Positions 8,612 to 17,610 of a stretch of DNA of 64,000 bases are shown piece by piece. The notes beneath the pieces were generated by a model, which was not told the DNA's origin, made no database searches, and was given only the letters and a program-made list of their open reading frames with translations. The stretch comes from Mesorhizobium opportunistum WSM2075 (lineage in GTDB: Bacteria; Pseudomonadota; Alphaproteobacteria; Rhizobiales; Rhizobiaceae), in contig NC_015675.1 of assembly GCF_000176035.2 (NCBI RefSeq), positions 3,538,001-3,602,000 of the forward strand, given 5' to 3'. The position numbers and the translations under genes were made by a program. Position 1 is the stretch's first letter, and each line of letters opens with the position of its first letter.

Positions 8612-9310
8612 TTACCTGGCGCTGACCGGAAAATCGAAGCGGCGGATCCGGAACGGTTCATTGGCCAGCGTAAAGTGCCACCATTCGCGGGCATAGTTCT
8701 TGAAGCCGCCGGCGCGCATGGCATCGACAAGCAATTTGCGGTTTGCCGCCGCTTCGCGGCCGAGCGGGCGGTGCGCCGTCTCGCTCGACGGATCGAAACA
8801 ATCGAAGCCGGTGCCGAAATCGAGTGTAACCGCATCGATGGCGCCGCAGGCCGGTTTCGGCGCGGACGGACCGTCGGCTCGCGCGATGGCGACATCGAGC
8901 GTCGAACCACGCGAATGGCTGGACAGTTCACCGACATAGCCCTTGGCGATGAGGTCGCTACGCTTGACCTTCGGATACCATTGCGGGTCTGGTGGTCCGC
9001 CCTCTCTGGTCCATTTGCCCATGTCTGTGACGGCCTGCGCCGGGCGGTAGCAGTCGAACACGACCAGCGTCAGGCCCTTGGCGGCAATTGCCTTCTGGAC
9101 GCCGGAGAGTGCGTTTGCTGTCTGTTCGGTCAGGATGCAGACCGGCGCTTCATAGCCGCTCGCCTTGCGGTGAAGGAAGTTCTCGAGGCCGGCGTAGCGA
9201 ATGTCCTGGCGGATGGTGGGGTCGACATCGGCGAGCCGGACGAAACCGGCGGGGAGGGGACCGGCGTGTGCGGGGAGAGGGATTGTCGCGACGAGGATTG
9301 TTGCCAGCAT
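8612..9310 (-). CDS. ddpX: D-alanyl-D-alanine dipeptidase, VanX/DdpX family (M15D)
   Basis: Zinc peptidase that splits D-Ala-D-Ala; in bacteria without vancomycin resistance it usually serves cell-wall turnover. The 232-residue form has a signal-like start (MLATILVATIPLPAHA), then DIRYAGLENFLHRK, VVFDCYRPAQAV, the SxHxxGxxxD zinc motif as SSHSRGSTLDVAI and the catalytic ExWH as EWWHFTLANEPF. The start is uncertain: the frame is open to 9586, but that region contains the inverted repeats at 9343-9499, so the ATG at 9310 just before the signal peptide is preferred. It follows pbpC on the same strand, a fitting peptidoglycan context. Confidence 0.87.
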   Translation of the reverse strand: MLATILVATIPLPAHAGPLPAGFVRLADVDPTIRQDIRYAGLENFLHRKASGYEAPVCILTEQTANALSGVQKAIAAKGLTLVVFDCYRPAQAVTDMGKWTREGGPPDPQWYPKVKRSDLIAKGYVGELSSHSRGSTLDVAIARADGPSAPKPACGAIDAVTLDFGTGFDCFDPSSETAHRPLGREAAANRKLLVDAMRAGGFKNYAREWWHFTLANEPFRIRRFDFPVSAR

Positions 9311-9342
9311 TGAGGCCACAGATCGTCGAGGTTTGCGCGAGA

Positions 9343-9499
9343 CACCCCCCTCTGCCCTGCCGGGCATCTCCCCCGCAAGGGGGGAGATTGAGCGCTCGTC
9401 CGCTTGCACCAATCTCCATCGTTGCAGGAATGAGCGGAGCGCTGAATCTGCCAATCTCCCCCCTTGCGGGGGAGATGGCCGGCAGGCCAGAGGGGGGTG
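9343..9499. repeat. Inverted repeat pair, two 48-bp arms
   Basis: Arms 9343-9390 and 9452-9499 are near-perfect reverse complements (about 46 of 48 positions agree by eye) separated by 61 bases. Each arm carries its own small palindrome (CCCCCGCAAGGGGG type). They lie between pbpC and the dipeptidase gene and look like a dispersed intergenic palindromic element rather than an insertion sequence; no transposase is present. Confidence 0.85.
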
Positions 9500-9578
9500 C
9501 CTTGGAACCGGGATGGGCAAGTATCCTGCTATCCACCGACCTTGTGGAAAGCCAATTCGATGAATCCCTTCCAGCCGT

Positions 9579-11684
9579 TTATTCAACGAATACCTTCACA
9601 CTCGCCGCTCGCCCTGCCGCGTCGATCACGGTCAGCGTCGAGTAACCAGCGCCGTCCGGTTGCCAGGTCGCGGTGCGGCGGCGGTCGATGCCCACCAGCG
9701 GTTTGCCGTTGGCCAGCCAACGGAACGGCGCGCGGCCGCCCTGCAGTTTCAGCACCAGCGGCGAGGCATCGGCCGAGTTGGTACCGAGATCGACGCGCGC
9801 GCCATTCGGCGGAAAGATGATGGTCGGCGCGGGTTCGGTCGGTGCCGCCTGCACCAGCCCGTCCGCGCCGGCGCCGAAGCGGGCGAGCGTCACCGGCAGA
9901 TCCTCGCGCTTGGGGCTGAAAACGCCCGGCGGCTTGCCCGGCAACGGCACCGTGGCAAGGCCCGAGCGGACAAAGCCTTCGAACAGGATGGGGGCCGCCG
10001 AGACGTAGCCGGAGAGGCCCGGCACCGCGCCGGCATCGGGCCGGCCGACCCAGACGCCCAGCACATAGCGGCCATCGAAGCCAACCGACCAGGCGTCGCG
10101 GTAGCCGTACGAGGTGCCGGTCTTGTAGGCGATGCCGCGCTGCAAGGCGCCCTCGGGCGGCTTGACGCCGGACAAGATGTCGATGATCTGCCAGTTCGCC
10201 TGGTCGTTGAGGATGGTGGTGGTCGCGCTTTCGGCATTGGCCGGCTCGGTGCCGTCACGCAATGTGTGCGTCTTGCCGCCATTGGCGAGCCCCGTATAGA
10301 GCTGGACCAGATCGCGCAGCGTGACGCCGACGCCGCCGAGACCGATGGCCAGGCCCGGCGCCTGGTTGACCGGCAGGATTGGGTTCACGCCGGCCTGGCG
10401 GAAGCGCGCCGTCAGCCGCGCCGGCCCGACAGCATCGAGCACCCGGATCGCCGGCACGTTGAGCGACAGTTGCAGCGCCTGGCGGATGCTGACATCGCCC
10501 TGGTAGCCCATGTCGAAATTCTTCGGCCGGTAGCCGCCGAAATCGACCGGGCTGTCCTCGATCAGCGTTTCCTGCGCCACCAGCCCCTGCTCGAAAGCAA
10601 GGCCATAGATGAATGGCTTCAGCGTCGAACCGGGCGAGCGCACGACCTTGGTCATGTCGATCCAGCCGGAGCGGCTGGCGTCGAAGAAATTGGCCGAGCC
10701 GACTTCGCCCAAAATGTCGCCGGTGCGGGCATCGGCAAGCACCATGGCGACGGAGAGACGCGGGCCGAGCCTGGTGGCGGCATCCCTGGCCACCTGTTCC
10801 AGGCCTTGCTGGACGCTTTTGCGGATCGTCAGTTTCAGCGGTTGGCCGGGAACCGCCTTGGGCAGCAGTGCATAGGCGGCGTGCGCGGCGAGCGCCGGCA
10901 AGGTTCGGCGCAGGCCCGACACATCGTCCAAAGCGGCGCGCGCGGCCTCGCGTTCGCCGAGCAGCCCCGACGAGACCATGCGGGTCAGCACCCGGTCGCG
11001 GGCGGCGTGGGCAATCCCCAGGTTGCGGTCGGGGCGGCGCTTTTCCGGCAATTGGGGCAGGGCGACGAGCAGGGCGGCCTCGGAAACGGTCAGCCGCTTC
11101 GGTTCCTTGCCGAAATAGGCGAGCGCGGCGGCGCGCACGCCTTCGAGGTTGCCGCCATAAGGTGCCAGCGTGAGATAGCGTTCGAGAATCTCGCGCTTGG
11201 ACAGCCGCCGCTCGATCTGGACGGCACGCAGCATCTGCTTGATCTTGGAGCCGAGGCTACGGCTTTCGCGGGGCTCGATCAGCCGGGCAAGCTGCATCGA
11301 CAGCGTCGAGCCGCCGGAGACGATGTGGCCGCTGCTGGCGAACTGGCCGGCGGCACGCGCCAGCGCCAGCACGTCGACGCCTTCATGGTCCCAGAAACGC
11401 TTATCCTCATAGGTCACCAGCATATCGACGAACTGCTCGTCGACCTGGTCGAGCCGGGTTTCGAGCCGCCAATAGCCGTCCGGCGTGGCGAAGGCGCGCA
11501 ACAGCTGGCCGTCGCGGTCCTGGACCTCGGTGGAGACCGTGAGTTCCGCCGGGAGCGGGGGCGGGAAGGCGCGGTCGAGTTCCCAGAGGGTGGCTGCGGC
11601 GAGAGCGAGGACGCCGGCGCAGGAAGCTGCGGCGATGGCGGCGCGGCGGACGAATTTTCTCGAGAGCACGGCGCTGCCCCTCAT
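9579..11684 (-). CDS. pbpC: Penicillin-binding protein 1C (bifunctional peptidoglycan synthase)
   Basis: Inner-membrane enzyme with glycosyltransferase and transpeptidase domains. From the chosen ATG (701 residues): one membrane anchor (about 14-34), a GT51 domain with the catalytic Glu93 in TYEDKRFWDHEG and GGSTLSMQLARL, a transpeptidase with SxxK at Ser353 (GSTLKPF), SLN, and KTG at 521 (YKTGTSYG), then a C-terminal BiPBP_C-type domain of about 90 residues. The frame also allows a start at 11738, but that extension runs through a palindromic repeat. It lies directly after the alpha-2-macroglobulin gene, a pairing well known for yfhM-pbpC, where the protease trap and the wall repair enzyme act together. 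Confidence 0.94.
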   Translation of the reverse strand: MRGSAVLSRKFVRRAAIAAASCAGVLALAAATLWELDRAFPPPLPAELTVSTEVQDRDGQLLRAFATPDGYWRLETRLDQVDEQFVDMLVTYEDKRFWDHEGVDVLALARAAGQFASSGHIVSGGSTLSMQLARLIEPRESRSLGSKIKQMLRAVQIERRLSKREILERYLTLAPYGGNLEGVRAAALAYFGKEPKRLTVSEAALLVALPQLPEKRRPDRNLGIAHAARDRVLTRMVSSGLLGEREAARAALDDVSGLRRTLPALAAHAAYALLPKAVPGQPLKLTIRKSVQQGLEQVARDAATRLGPRLSVAMVLADARTGDILGEVGSANFFDASRSGWIDMTKVVRSPGSTLKPFIYGLAFEQGLVAQETLIEDSPVDFGGYRPKNFDMGYQGDVSIRQALQLSLNVPAIRVLDAVGPARLTARFRQAGVNPILPVNQAPGLAIGLGGVGVTLRDLVQLYTGLANGGKTHTLRDGTEPANAESATTTILNDQANWQIIDILSGVKPPEGALQRGIAYKTGTSYGYRDAWSVGFDGRYVLGVWVGRPDAGAVPGLSGYVSAAPILFEGFVRSGLATVPLPGKPPGVFSPKREDLPVTLARFGAGADGLVQAAPTEPAPTIIFPPNGARVDLGTNSADASPLVLKLQGGRAPFRWLANGKPLVGIDRRRTATWQPDGAGYSTLTVIDAAGRAASVKVFVE

Positions 11685-11723
11685 CCGCCTGCCGGCACGA
11701 CGGCCCTTCGGGCGTTCGCCGTT

Positions 11724-11795
11724 CGAAAAGCCAAGCAATTGGCTTTTCGTCCGCTGCGCGGACCACGGCTCACCTCCCCGTATAGAGACGGGGAG
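11724..11795. repeat. Cluster of three short palindromes between yfhM and pbpC
   Basis: Three stems stand in a row: CGAAAAGCC/GGCTTTTCG (11724-11749), GTCCGC/GCGGAC (11749-11763) and CTCCCCGT/ACGGGGAG (11774-11795). The arrangement is that of a bacterial interspersed mosaic element. It separates the two envelope genes and could stabilise or process their joint transcript. Confidence 0.65.
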
Positions 11796-11849
11796 AAGGA
11801 AGCTGTCATGAGCGCAATCGCCATTTTCATGATCGCCACCATCGGCGCC

Positions 11850-14800
11850 TTACGGCGCCTTGATCTCCATCATGCCGGTGGCGGTGCGGGCCGAATATTG
11901 CGGACGATACATGTCCTCCACCGTTGCCGCCGGGTGCGCATAGGTGCCCGGCGTCACGGCGCGCACGACATAGGCGAGCGTCAGATTGTGGTCGTGGTCG
12001 CCGTCGGCCGGATTGAACGCCGCGACGAAACGGTCGTCGCGGAATTCGAGGTGGGCGGCGTCGGTCTGTGCCAGCCAGGAGAAGTTCGTCAATTGGGCGC
12101 TGGAGACCAGGCCGGGATTGTCGATCTCGAAGCCGGCCGGCAGAAGGTCGGTGACCAGCAGGCGCGACGGCCAGCTGTTCTGCTCGGTGACCTTGAGCAC
12201 GACGACATAGCGTTCGTTCTGGGTTGCCTCGGTGACATTGGCTTCGGTGCCATCGAGCTTGTAGTAGGTGCGGCTGATGGTGAAGCCGTCGCCGCCGGCG
12301 GGCAGAGGCTCGATCGGCGACGCCACGGTGGTGACGACGGCCTGCAGCGGGGTCGTGCCGGTGTTGGCGATTTCGAGCGGGCTGTCGGCCAGCTCGGAGC
12401 CGTTGACCTGGTTGGAGTAGCCGCCGGAATGCGGCGCGCCATTGACGGTCAGCGTGATCGAATCGTTGCCCTCCTTCAGCGCGCGGGCCGCCAGCAGCAT
12501 CCAGGAATCGTCCTGGGTGCTGGTCCAGCGGGCTTCGGCGCGTTCCCTAGTCACCAGCCTGATCAGCTCGGGCACGATCGTCGACACCGGCTTCGATTCC
12601 GCCGCCAGCGCCAGTATCGCCGCGCCGTCACGCAGCCGCGAGCCGTAGTCGGAGCGGTAATAGTCGTAGTCCGTGCTCGACTTGGCGAGCTGCAGCGCGG
12701 TCTTGAACGTCGCTTCGGAGCGCTGGGTGTCGCCGTAAAGCGCCAGGCTCGCCGCCAGCTGGGCAACGGCCATCGGGCTCGAGAAGGCTTCGAGCTGGGT
12801 GTCCGCGTAGTAGCGCAGGTCGCCGATCGAGGCCTTCTTGTTGCGGGCCAGCACGTAGAGGGCGTAGGCGATCTCGCTGCCGCGGTCCTGTACGCTCTGG
12901 TCGTAGCCGAGCGAGTTCTGCAGATTGCTCAGCGCCTGGTTCATGGCCAGCGCCGGCACGTCATATTTCTGCTCGCGCGCCCTGGTCAGGAACTCGCTGA
13001 CATAGGCGTCGAGCCACAGATCGCCGGAGCCCGGACCCCAAAGCCCAAAGCTGCCGCTCGAGGACTGGTAGCTCAGCACTTTGTAGATGGCGTCCTGGAT
13101 GCGGCCATGCAGATCGGGGTCGCTTTCCATGCCGATGCCCGATGCCATGTCATTGACATAGAGAAGCGGCATGGCCCGGCTCGTCGTCTGCTCGGCGCAA
13201 CCGTAGGGGTAGCGGTCGAGCGTCATCAAGAGCGACGGCACGTCAAAGGCTGCCGCCTGCGAAACGCCGACACTGACGGAAGCGCCGTCCAGCAGGCTTG
13301 CCGCCAACAGCTCCTTGTCGACACGCAACGCTCCGCCATTGCCCTTGAGGTCGACCACGAGGCGCGTGGTGACCGGCAATTGCGCCGGACGCACCGGCAC
13401 ATAGAGCGTCTGCTCGACCTTGGTGCCGTCGGCATGGGCGAGCTTGATGGTGAGCGAGGCATTGCCCGCCGTCTTTGCGATCAGCGGCACGGTCAGCGTC
13501 TGGCGCTTGCCCTGGGCGAGCGTCAGCTTCTGGGGCAGGGGCTTGTCGCCGGTCGACAAGTCGCCCGTCGTGTCGATCGACAGCGCGTAGTCGCCGGCCG
13601 GGCCGTCGGTATCGGCCACGTCGAGTCGCATGACGGCGTCGTCGCCAGGCGCCAGGAAGCGCGGCAGGCCGGCGGTGATGACTATGGGATCGCGCACGAT
13701 CACATCCGACTGGGCATGACCGACAGCATCCTTGGTCCAGGCGACGGCCATGACGCGCACGGTGCCGTTGAACTGCGGGATGTCGAAGTCGATCCGTGCC
13801 TTGCTGTCGGCGTCGAGCTCGACCGGGCCGGAGAAGAAGGCAACCAGCTTTTCGGTTGGCGGACTGCCTTGCGCCTGCATGTTGGCGCCGTCACCGCCGG
13901 TCCTGAGCTTGCCGGTGGTGCCCAGCGAGCCGTCGATCAGGCGGCCGTAGATGTCACGGATTTCCATGCCCAGCATGCGCTGGCCGAAGAACCAGTTCTC
14001 CGGGTCCGGCGCCTTGTAGTTGGTCAGGTTGAGGATGCCGACATCGACGGCGGCAACCATGACATAGGCATTGCTGCCCGGCTGCACGCCGGCCACGGAA
14101 ACCGGGATCGACAGTTGCTGGCGCGGCATGGTCTTGTCCGGCGGCGTCAAGGTGATGGCGAGCTTCTTCGAGCCCGGATCGACCTTCAGCCATTTCACGC
14201 CGATGGCGCGGGCCGGCATGCGCGTTTCCTGCGCATCGCCCGGCCGGAACAGGGTTGCCGTGACATAGGCGCCGGCACCCCAGTCGTCACCGACCGGGAT
14301 GTCGACGGTGCTGCCGCCGGCCGGCACGGTGGCCGTGATGGTCTTCAAGAGCTTGTCGGAACCGATGTTGATCAGGAGTTCGCCGGCAAAATGTGGCGAG
14401 ATTTTCAGCTTGGCCACTTCGCCCGCGGCATAATTGTCCTTGTCGAGGGCAATCTCCAGGCCGTCGGGGGTCTCGGTGGTGGTCGAGGCGACATACCAGC
14501 CGGCGTCGAACTCGTAGCTGGTTGCCGGTCCCTCGGGGTCCGAGGTCTCGACTTCGAGCCTGTACTGGCCCCAATCGACGGGCACGGAGACCGTGGCGTC
14601 GCCATCGGCGTCGAGGTCGACCTGGCCGTTGGCGATCGACTTGGTGAAGGTGACCGGCTCGTAGTTCCATGAATTGTTGGAGCGGTACCACTGGTAATTG
14701 CGTTCGACCTTGACCAGCGTCCACTGCGCGCCCTTCAGCGCCTCGCGCTTGCCGTCCGGATCGACGGCAATCAGGCTGAACTTGGCCGTGCCGCCCTGCG

Positions 14801-17330
14801 GCACTTCACCATCGGCGAAGTCCGGCCGGATGCCGATCATATGGCCTTGCGGGCGGATGCCGATGTTGAGCGAGCGCTCGATGGCGCGGCCGCCGGTTTC
14901 GCGCATGCGCACCGTCACCTTGCCGTCGACCAGCTTGGTGGTCGAGGGCAATTGGTCGACGGAGACCGGGAAGGTCGCCTTGCCGTCATCGCCAACCACC
15001 GGCAGACCGGTCAGCGGCGTGACCGTGGGCTCGGCCGACTGCTCGTCGGCGAGGCCGAAGGCAAAATTGGGGAAGCGGTCCCAGTCGCGCGACGTCGACA
15101 GCGTCAGTTCGCCTTCCAGCGCCAGGCCCGCCGCCGGCGCGCCATAGAGGAAGCGACCGTCAATGTCGATGTTGGCGGTTTCGCCCTGTGCGATCTCCTG
15201 CTTGTCGGCCTTCATGTCGAATTCGATGCGATCCGGCACGAAATCCTCGACCAGGAACATCTGGCTGGCAACCGCCGGCTGCTTCGGATCGGTGTAGATC
15301 GACACCGACCAGGTACCGCGCATGGCGTTGGGCTCGAGCGGCAGGTCGACGGCATGGCCGCCGGCCGACGCGCCGTCGCTGACGATGCGGCGGTCCTCGA
15401 CCCCGTCGGGTCGTGAGAAGATGAAGGTCAGCGGCAGGTTTTCGACCGCCTTGGCAGCGCCGTCGCGGGCAAGCGCGGCGACATGGACATCCTCGCCGGC
15501 GCGGTAGATGCCGCGTTCGGTCCAGGCATAGACGTCGAGCGCGCCGGGCGCGGCGCGCCCGGTGACGCCGCGATCCGACAGGTCGAAACCGGCCTTGGAC
15601 ATGTCGAGGAAGACGAAGTCATTGTCGCCCTGCTTGGCCATCAGCACCGCCGGCACCATGCCGCCGTCGCCGCGGGTCAGGCCGGGGTTGAAGACGGCAT
15701 GGCCGTCGGCATCCGATGTCGCGGTGCCGAGAACCTCGTTGTTGCGGGCAACCAGCGTCAGTTCGGCGCCTGCTATCGGCTTGGCGCTGCCCAGCGAGCG
15801 GGTAAAGACATTGAGACCGTCCTGGCCGGTATAGGTCGACAGGCCGATGTCGGAGACGACGAACCACTGCGTGGCCATCGAACCATAGTCGTCGCTCTTG
15901 TCGTTGACGGCCTGGGCGGTCAGCACATAGACGCCGGGCTTGCGCTGCGGCAGCGCCTCGTCGACCGGGAAGGAAGTGGTGACCTCCTTGTTGAGGTCGT
16001 TGGCGATGTCGAGCTGGCCCTGCCAGACCGGCGCGCCCATCTGCTCGGAAATATTGGAGATGTCGTAGCCGTCGAGCTGGTGCAGGAACTGGTAGCCCGA
16101 CAGAAGCTGCGCCAGCGACCGGTCGCCGATGCGATAGAGCTTCATCTCGGCGGCGTTCATGTTGACGGTGACCACCGGGATGCCGCGGCGCGCGCCGGCC
16201 GGCAGCACGAAGCTATCGCCGGTGAAGCGGGCGGACGGAGCGCGGTCCTGCACATAGATCGACAGCACCACGGGGGCGGCGGTTACTTCGCCTATCGCCG
16301 CCGGCAGGCCGGCGCGGAAGGTGACATCGTAGTGCTGGCCGTGTTCCAGGCCTTCGACGCAGATCTGCTTGTCCTTGGCCTCGACGCCCTTTGGCGGGGC
16401 GTTGTCGACGGTGACGAACTGCGCGTAGTCGACGCCGGTCTTGACCAGATCCTCGGAAAACTGCGCGCAGATGCGCGGCGCGCTGGTGTCGGCATCGACA
16501 CTGTGGTCGATGACGCGGAAACCCTTGCGGGCCTTGAGGTCGGCATACTCCGCCTGGACCGCCGGCGAGGTGACCAGCGCAAGACTGGCCTCATAGGCCT
16601 GCAGGGCCGGCCGGTAGAGATCGCGTTTGTCGAGGCCGTTGCCGAGCAGCGCCAGCACGTCGGCGCGCGTCTTGGTGGTGCGCAAGAGCTTATAGGCGTT
16701 GAAAGCAGCCGAAGTGCCGTTCATAGGCAAGGTGGATACTTCCGCGGTGCTGGCCGTGGGCTGCACGGCCAGTGTTTCGCGCGCCAGGTTGAGCCAGAGC
16801 TGGCCATCGTCGGGCATCACCGAGACGGCGGCCTCGTATTTCTGCATGGCCGAGCGATGGTCGCCGGTCTGTACGGCCTGTTCGGCGGCCTTCGTCAGTG
16901 CCGCCATGCCCTCGGTCGGCTTGTCATAGGCCGGGCCGAGCAGCCTGTTGCGGTATTGCTGGGCCTGGTCGGCCATCCAGTTGGGGAAGAAGGCGAGTTC
17001 CGGCGGCGCGCCGATATCGGGGTCGCCATCGATGTTGACGACCTTGCCAGCGACCGCGCCGCTGAACGGCTTCATCTGGTTGTAGTCGGATTTGAGAAAG
17101 CACCATTTGGCCTTGGTGTTGTAGGTAAAGGCGCGGCAGGCCGGATCGCCAAGGCACGTCGTCTTGCATTGGTCGAGGGTGACGTTCTGGTCGGACCTGA
17201 GGTCGAAACCGAAATAATCGGAATTGTCGGTCGTTGCGATTCTTCGCGCTTCGGCCGCTTGCGCGACGGTGCCCCAGGCAAAGAAGAGAAGGAGAAGAAT
17301 CGACAGACCACGAGCCGCGCGCATTGCCAT
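11850..17330 (-). CDS. yfhM: Bacterial alpha-2-macroglobulin (YfhM/ECAM type) with N-terminal PAN domain
   Basis: Periplasmic protease trap of 1826 residues. A signal peptide (cleaved near AWGTVAQAAEA) is followed by a PAN/apple-like domain (about 35-95, with paired cysteines in DQCKTTCLGDPACRAF and WCFLKSD), a helical repeat-like region, macroglobulin domains and a thioester domain. The thioester motif CAEQ is intact at Cys1378-Gln1381, so the protein should covalently trap proteases, unlike YfaS-type paralogues without the cysteine. Unlike E. coli YfhM it shows no lipobox and is probably soluble in the periplasm. It lies upstream of pbpC and is divergent from tamA. Confidence 0.93.
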   Translation of the reverse strand: MAMRAARGLSILLLLFFAWGTVAQAAEARRIATTDNSDYFGFDLRSDQNVTLDQCKTTCLGDPACRAFTYNTKAKWCFLKSDYNQMKPFSGAVAGKVVNIDGDPDIGAPPELAFFPNWMADQAQQYRNRLLGPAYDKPTEGMAALTKAAEQAVQTGDHRSAMQKYEAAVSVMPDDGQLWLNLARETLAVQPTASTAEVSTLPMNGTSAAFNAYKLLRTTKTRADVLALLGNGLDKRDLYRPALQAYEASLALVTSPAVQAEYADLKARKGFRVIDHSVDADTSAPRICAQFSEDLVKTGVDYAQFVTVDNAPPKGVEAKDKQICVEGLEHGQHYDVTFRAGLPAAIGEVTAAPVVLSIYVQDRAPSARFTGDSFVLPAGARRGIPVVTVNMNAAEMKLYRIGDRSLAQLLSGYQFLHQLDGYDISNISEQMGAPVWQGQLDIANDLNKEVTTSFPVDEALPQRKPGVYVLTAQAVNDKSDDYGSMATQWFVVSDIGLSTYTGQDGLNVFTRSLGSAKPIAGAELTLVARNNEVLGTATSDADGHAVFNPGLTRGDGGMVPAVLMAKQGDNDFVFLDMSKAGFDLSDRGVTGRAAPGALDVYAWTERGIYRAGEDVHVAALARDGAAKAVENLPLTFIFSRPDGVEDRRIVSDGASAGGHAVDLPLEPNAMRGTWSVSIYTDPKQPAVASQMFLVEDFVPDRIEFDMKADKQEIAQGETANIDIDGRFLYGAPAAGLALEGELTLSTSRDWDRFPNFAFGLADEQSAEPTVTPLTGLPVVGDDGKATFPVSVDQLPSTTKLVDGKVTVRMRETGGRAIERSLNIGIRPQGHMIGIRPDFADGEVPQGGTAKFSLIAVDPDGKREALKGAQWTLVKVERNYQWYRSNNSWNYEPVTFTKSIANGQVDLDADGDATVSVPVDWGQYRLEVETSDPEGPATSYEFDAGWYVASTTTETPDGLEIALDKDNYAAGEVAKLKISPHFAGELLINIGSDKLLKTITATVPAGGSTVDIPVGDDWGAGAYVTATLFRPGDAQETRMPARAIGVKWLKVDPGSKKLAITLTPPDKTMPRQQLSIPVSVAGVQPGSNAYVMVAAVDVGILNLTNYKAPDPENWFFGQRMLGMEIRDIYGRLIDGSLGTTGKLRTGGDGANMQAQGSPPTEKLVAFFSGPVELDADSKARIDFDIPQFNGTVRVMAVAWTKDAVGHAQSDVIVRDPIVITAGLPRFLAPGDDAVMRLDVADTDGPAGDYALSIDTTGDLSTGDKPLPQKLTLAQGKRQTLTVPLIAKTAGNASLTIKLAHADGTKVEQTLYVPVRPAQLPVTTRLVVDLKGNGGALRVDKELLAASLLDGASVSVGVSQAAAFDVPSLLMTLDRYPYGCAEQTTSRAMPLLYVNDMASGIGMESDPDLHGRIQDAIYKVLSYQSSSGSFGLWGPGSGDLWLDAYVSEFLTRAREQKYDVPALAMNQALSNLQNSLGYDQSVQDRGSEIAYALYVLARNKKASIGDLRYYADTQLEAFSSPMAVAQLAASLALYGDTQRSEATFKTALQLAKSSTDYDYYRSDYGSRLRDGAAILALAAESKPVSTIVPELIRLVTRERAEARWTSTQDDSWMLLAARALKEGNDSITLTVNGAPHSGGYSNQVNGSELADSPLEIANTGTTPLQAVVTTVASPIEPLPAGGDGFTISRTYYKLDGTEANVTEATQNERYVVVLKVTEQNSWPSRLLVTDLLPAGFEIDNPGLVSSAQLTNFSWLAQTDAAHLEFRDDRFVAAFNPADGDHDHNLTLAYVVRAVTPGTYAHPAATVEDMYRPQYSARTATGMMEIKAP

Positions 17331-17610
17331 AACACCCTCCAGACAATTGCAGACGTCCGGGCATGTTCAAGCTCCAGTCAGGCTTGTCAACGCGCAGACG
17401 CGGCAGGTTCCGCCTGCCAACGGTTTATTTTCCGGCCAAGGACCGGTATGCGGACAGTAACCTCCATAGGACAGGGGATCACGCATTCTTGCGGAAACGC
17501 AGAAGGTGTGAATTCCAAGCCCGTCCTATTTCAGACAATTGGATTGTGGCCCCTTTACGAGCGCTTCAGAACTTCATTCCAATTTTAGTTTTGTGAACTA
17601 GGGTGTTTTA
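17331..17610. promoter_or_regulatory. Divergent promoter region between yfhM and tamA
   Basis: A 280-base gap between two divergent envelope genes. It must contain both promoters; I see no clear consensus pair or regulator site, only a small stem GGCAGG/CCTGCC near 17403. Confidence 0.4.

Noticed and set aside
9660..14672. A 1670-codon open frame on the plus strand across pbpC and yfhM
   Set aside because: It is antisense to two clearly identifiable genes, is rich in Arg, Gly and Asp as GC-rich shadow frames are, and shows no family motif.
15483..17588. A 701-codon plus-strand frame opposite the N-terminal half of yfhM
   Set aside because: Shadow frame; composition is low in hydrophobic residues and without domains.
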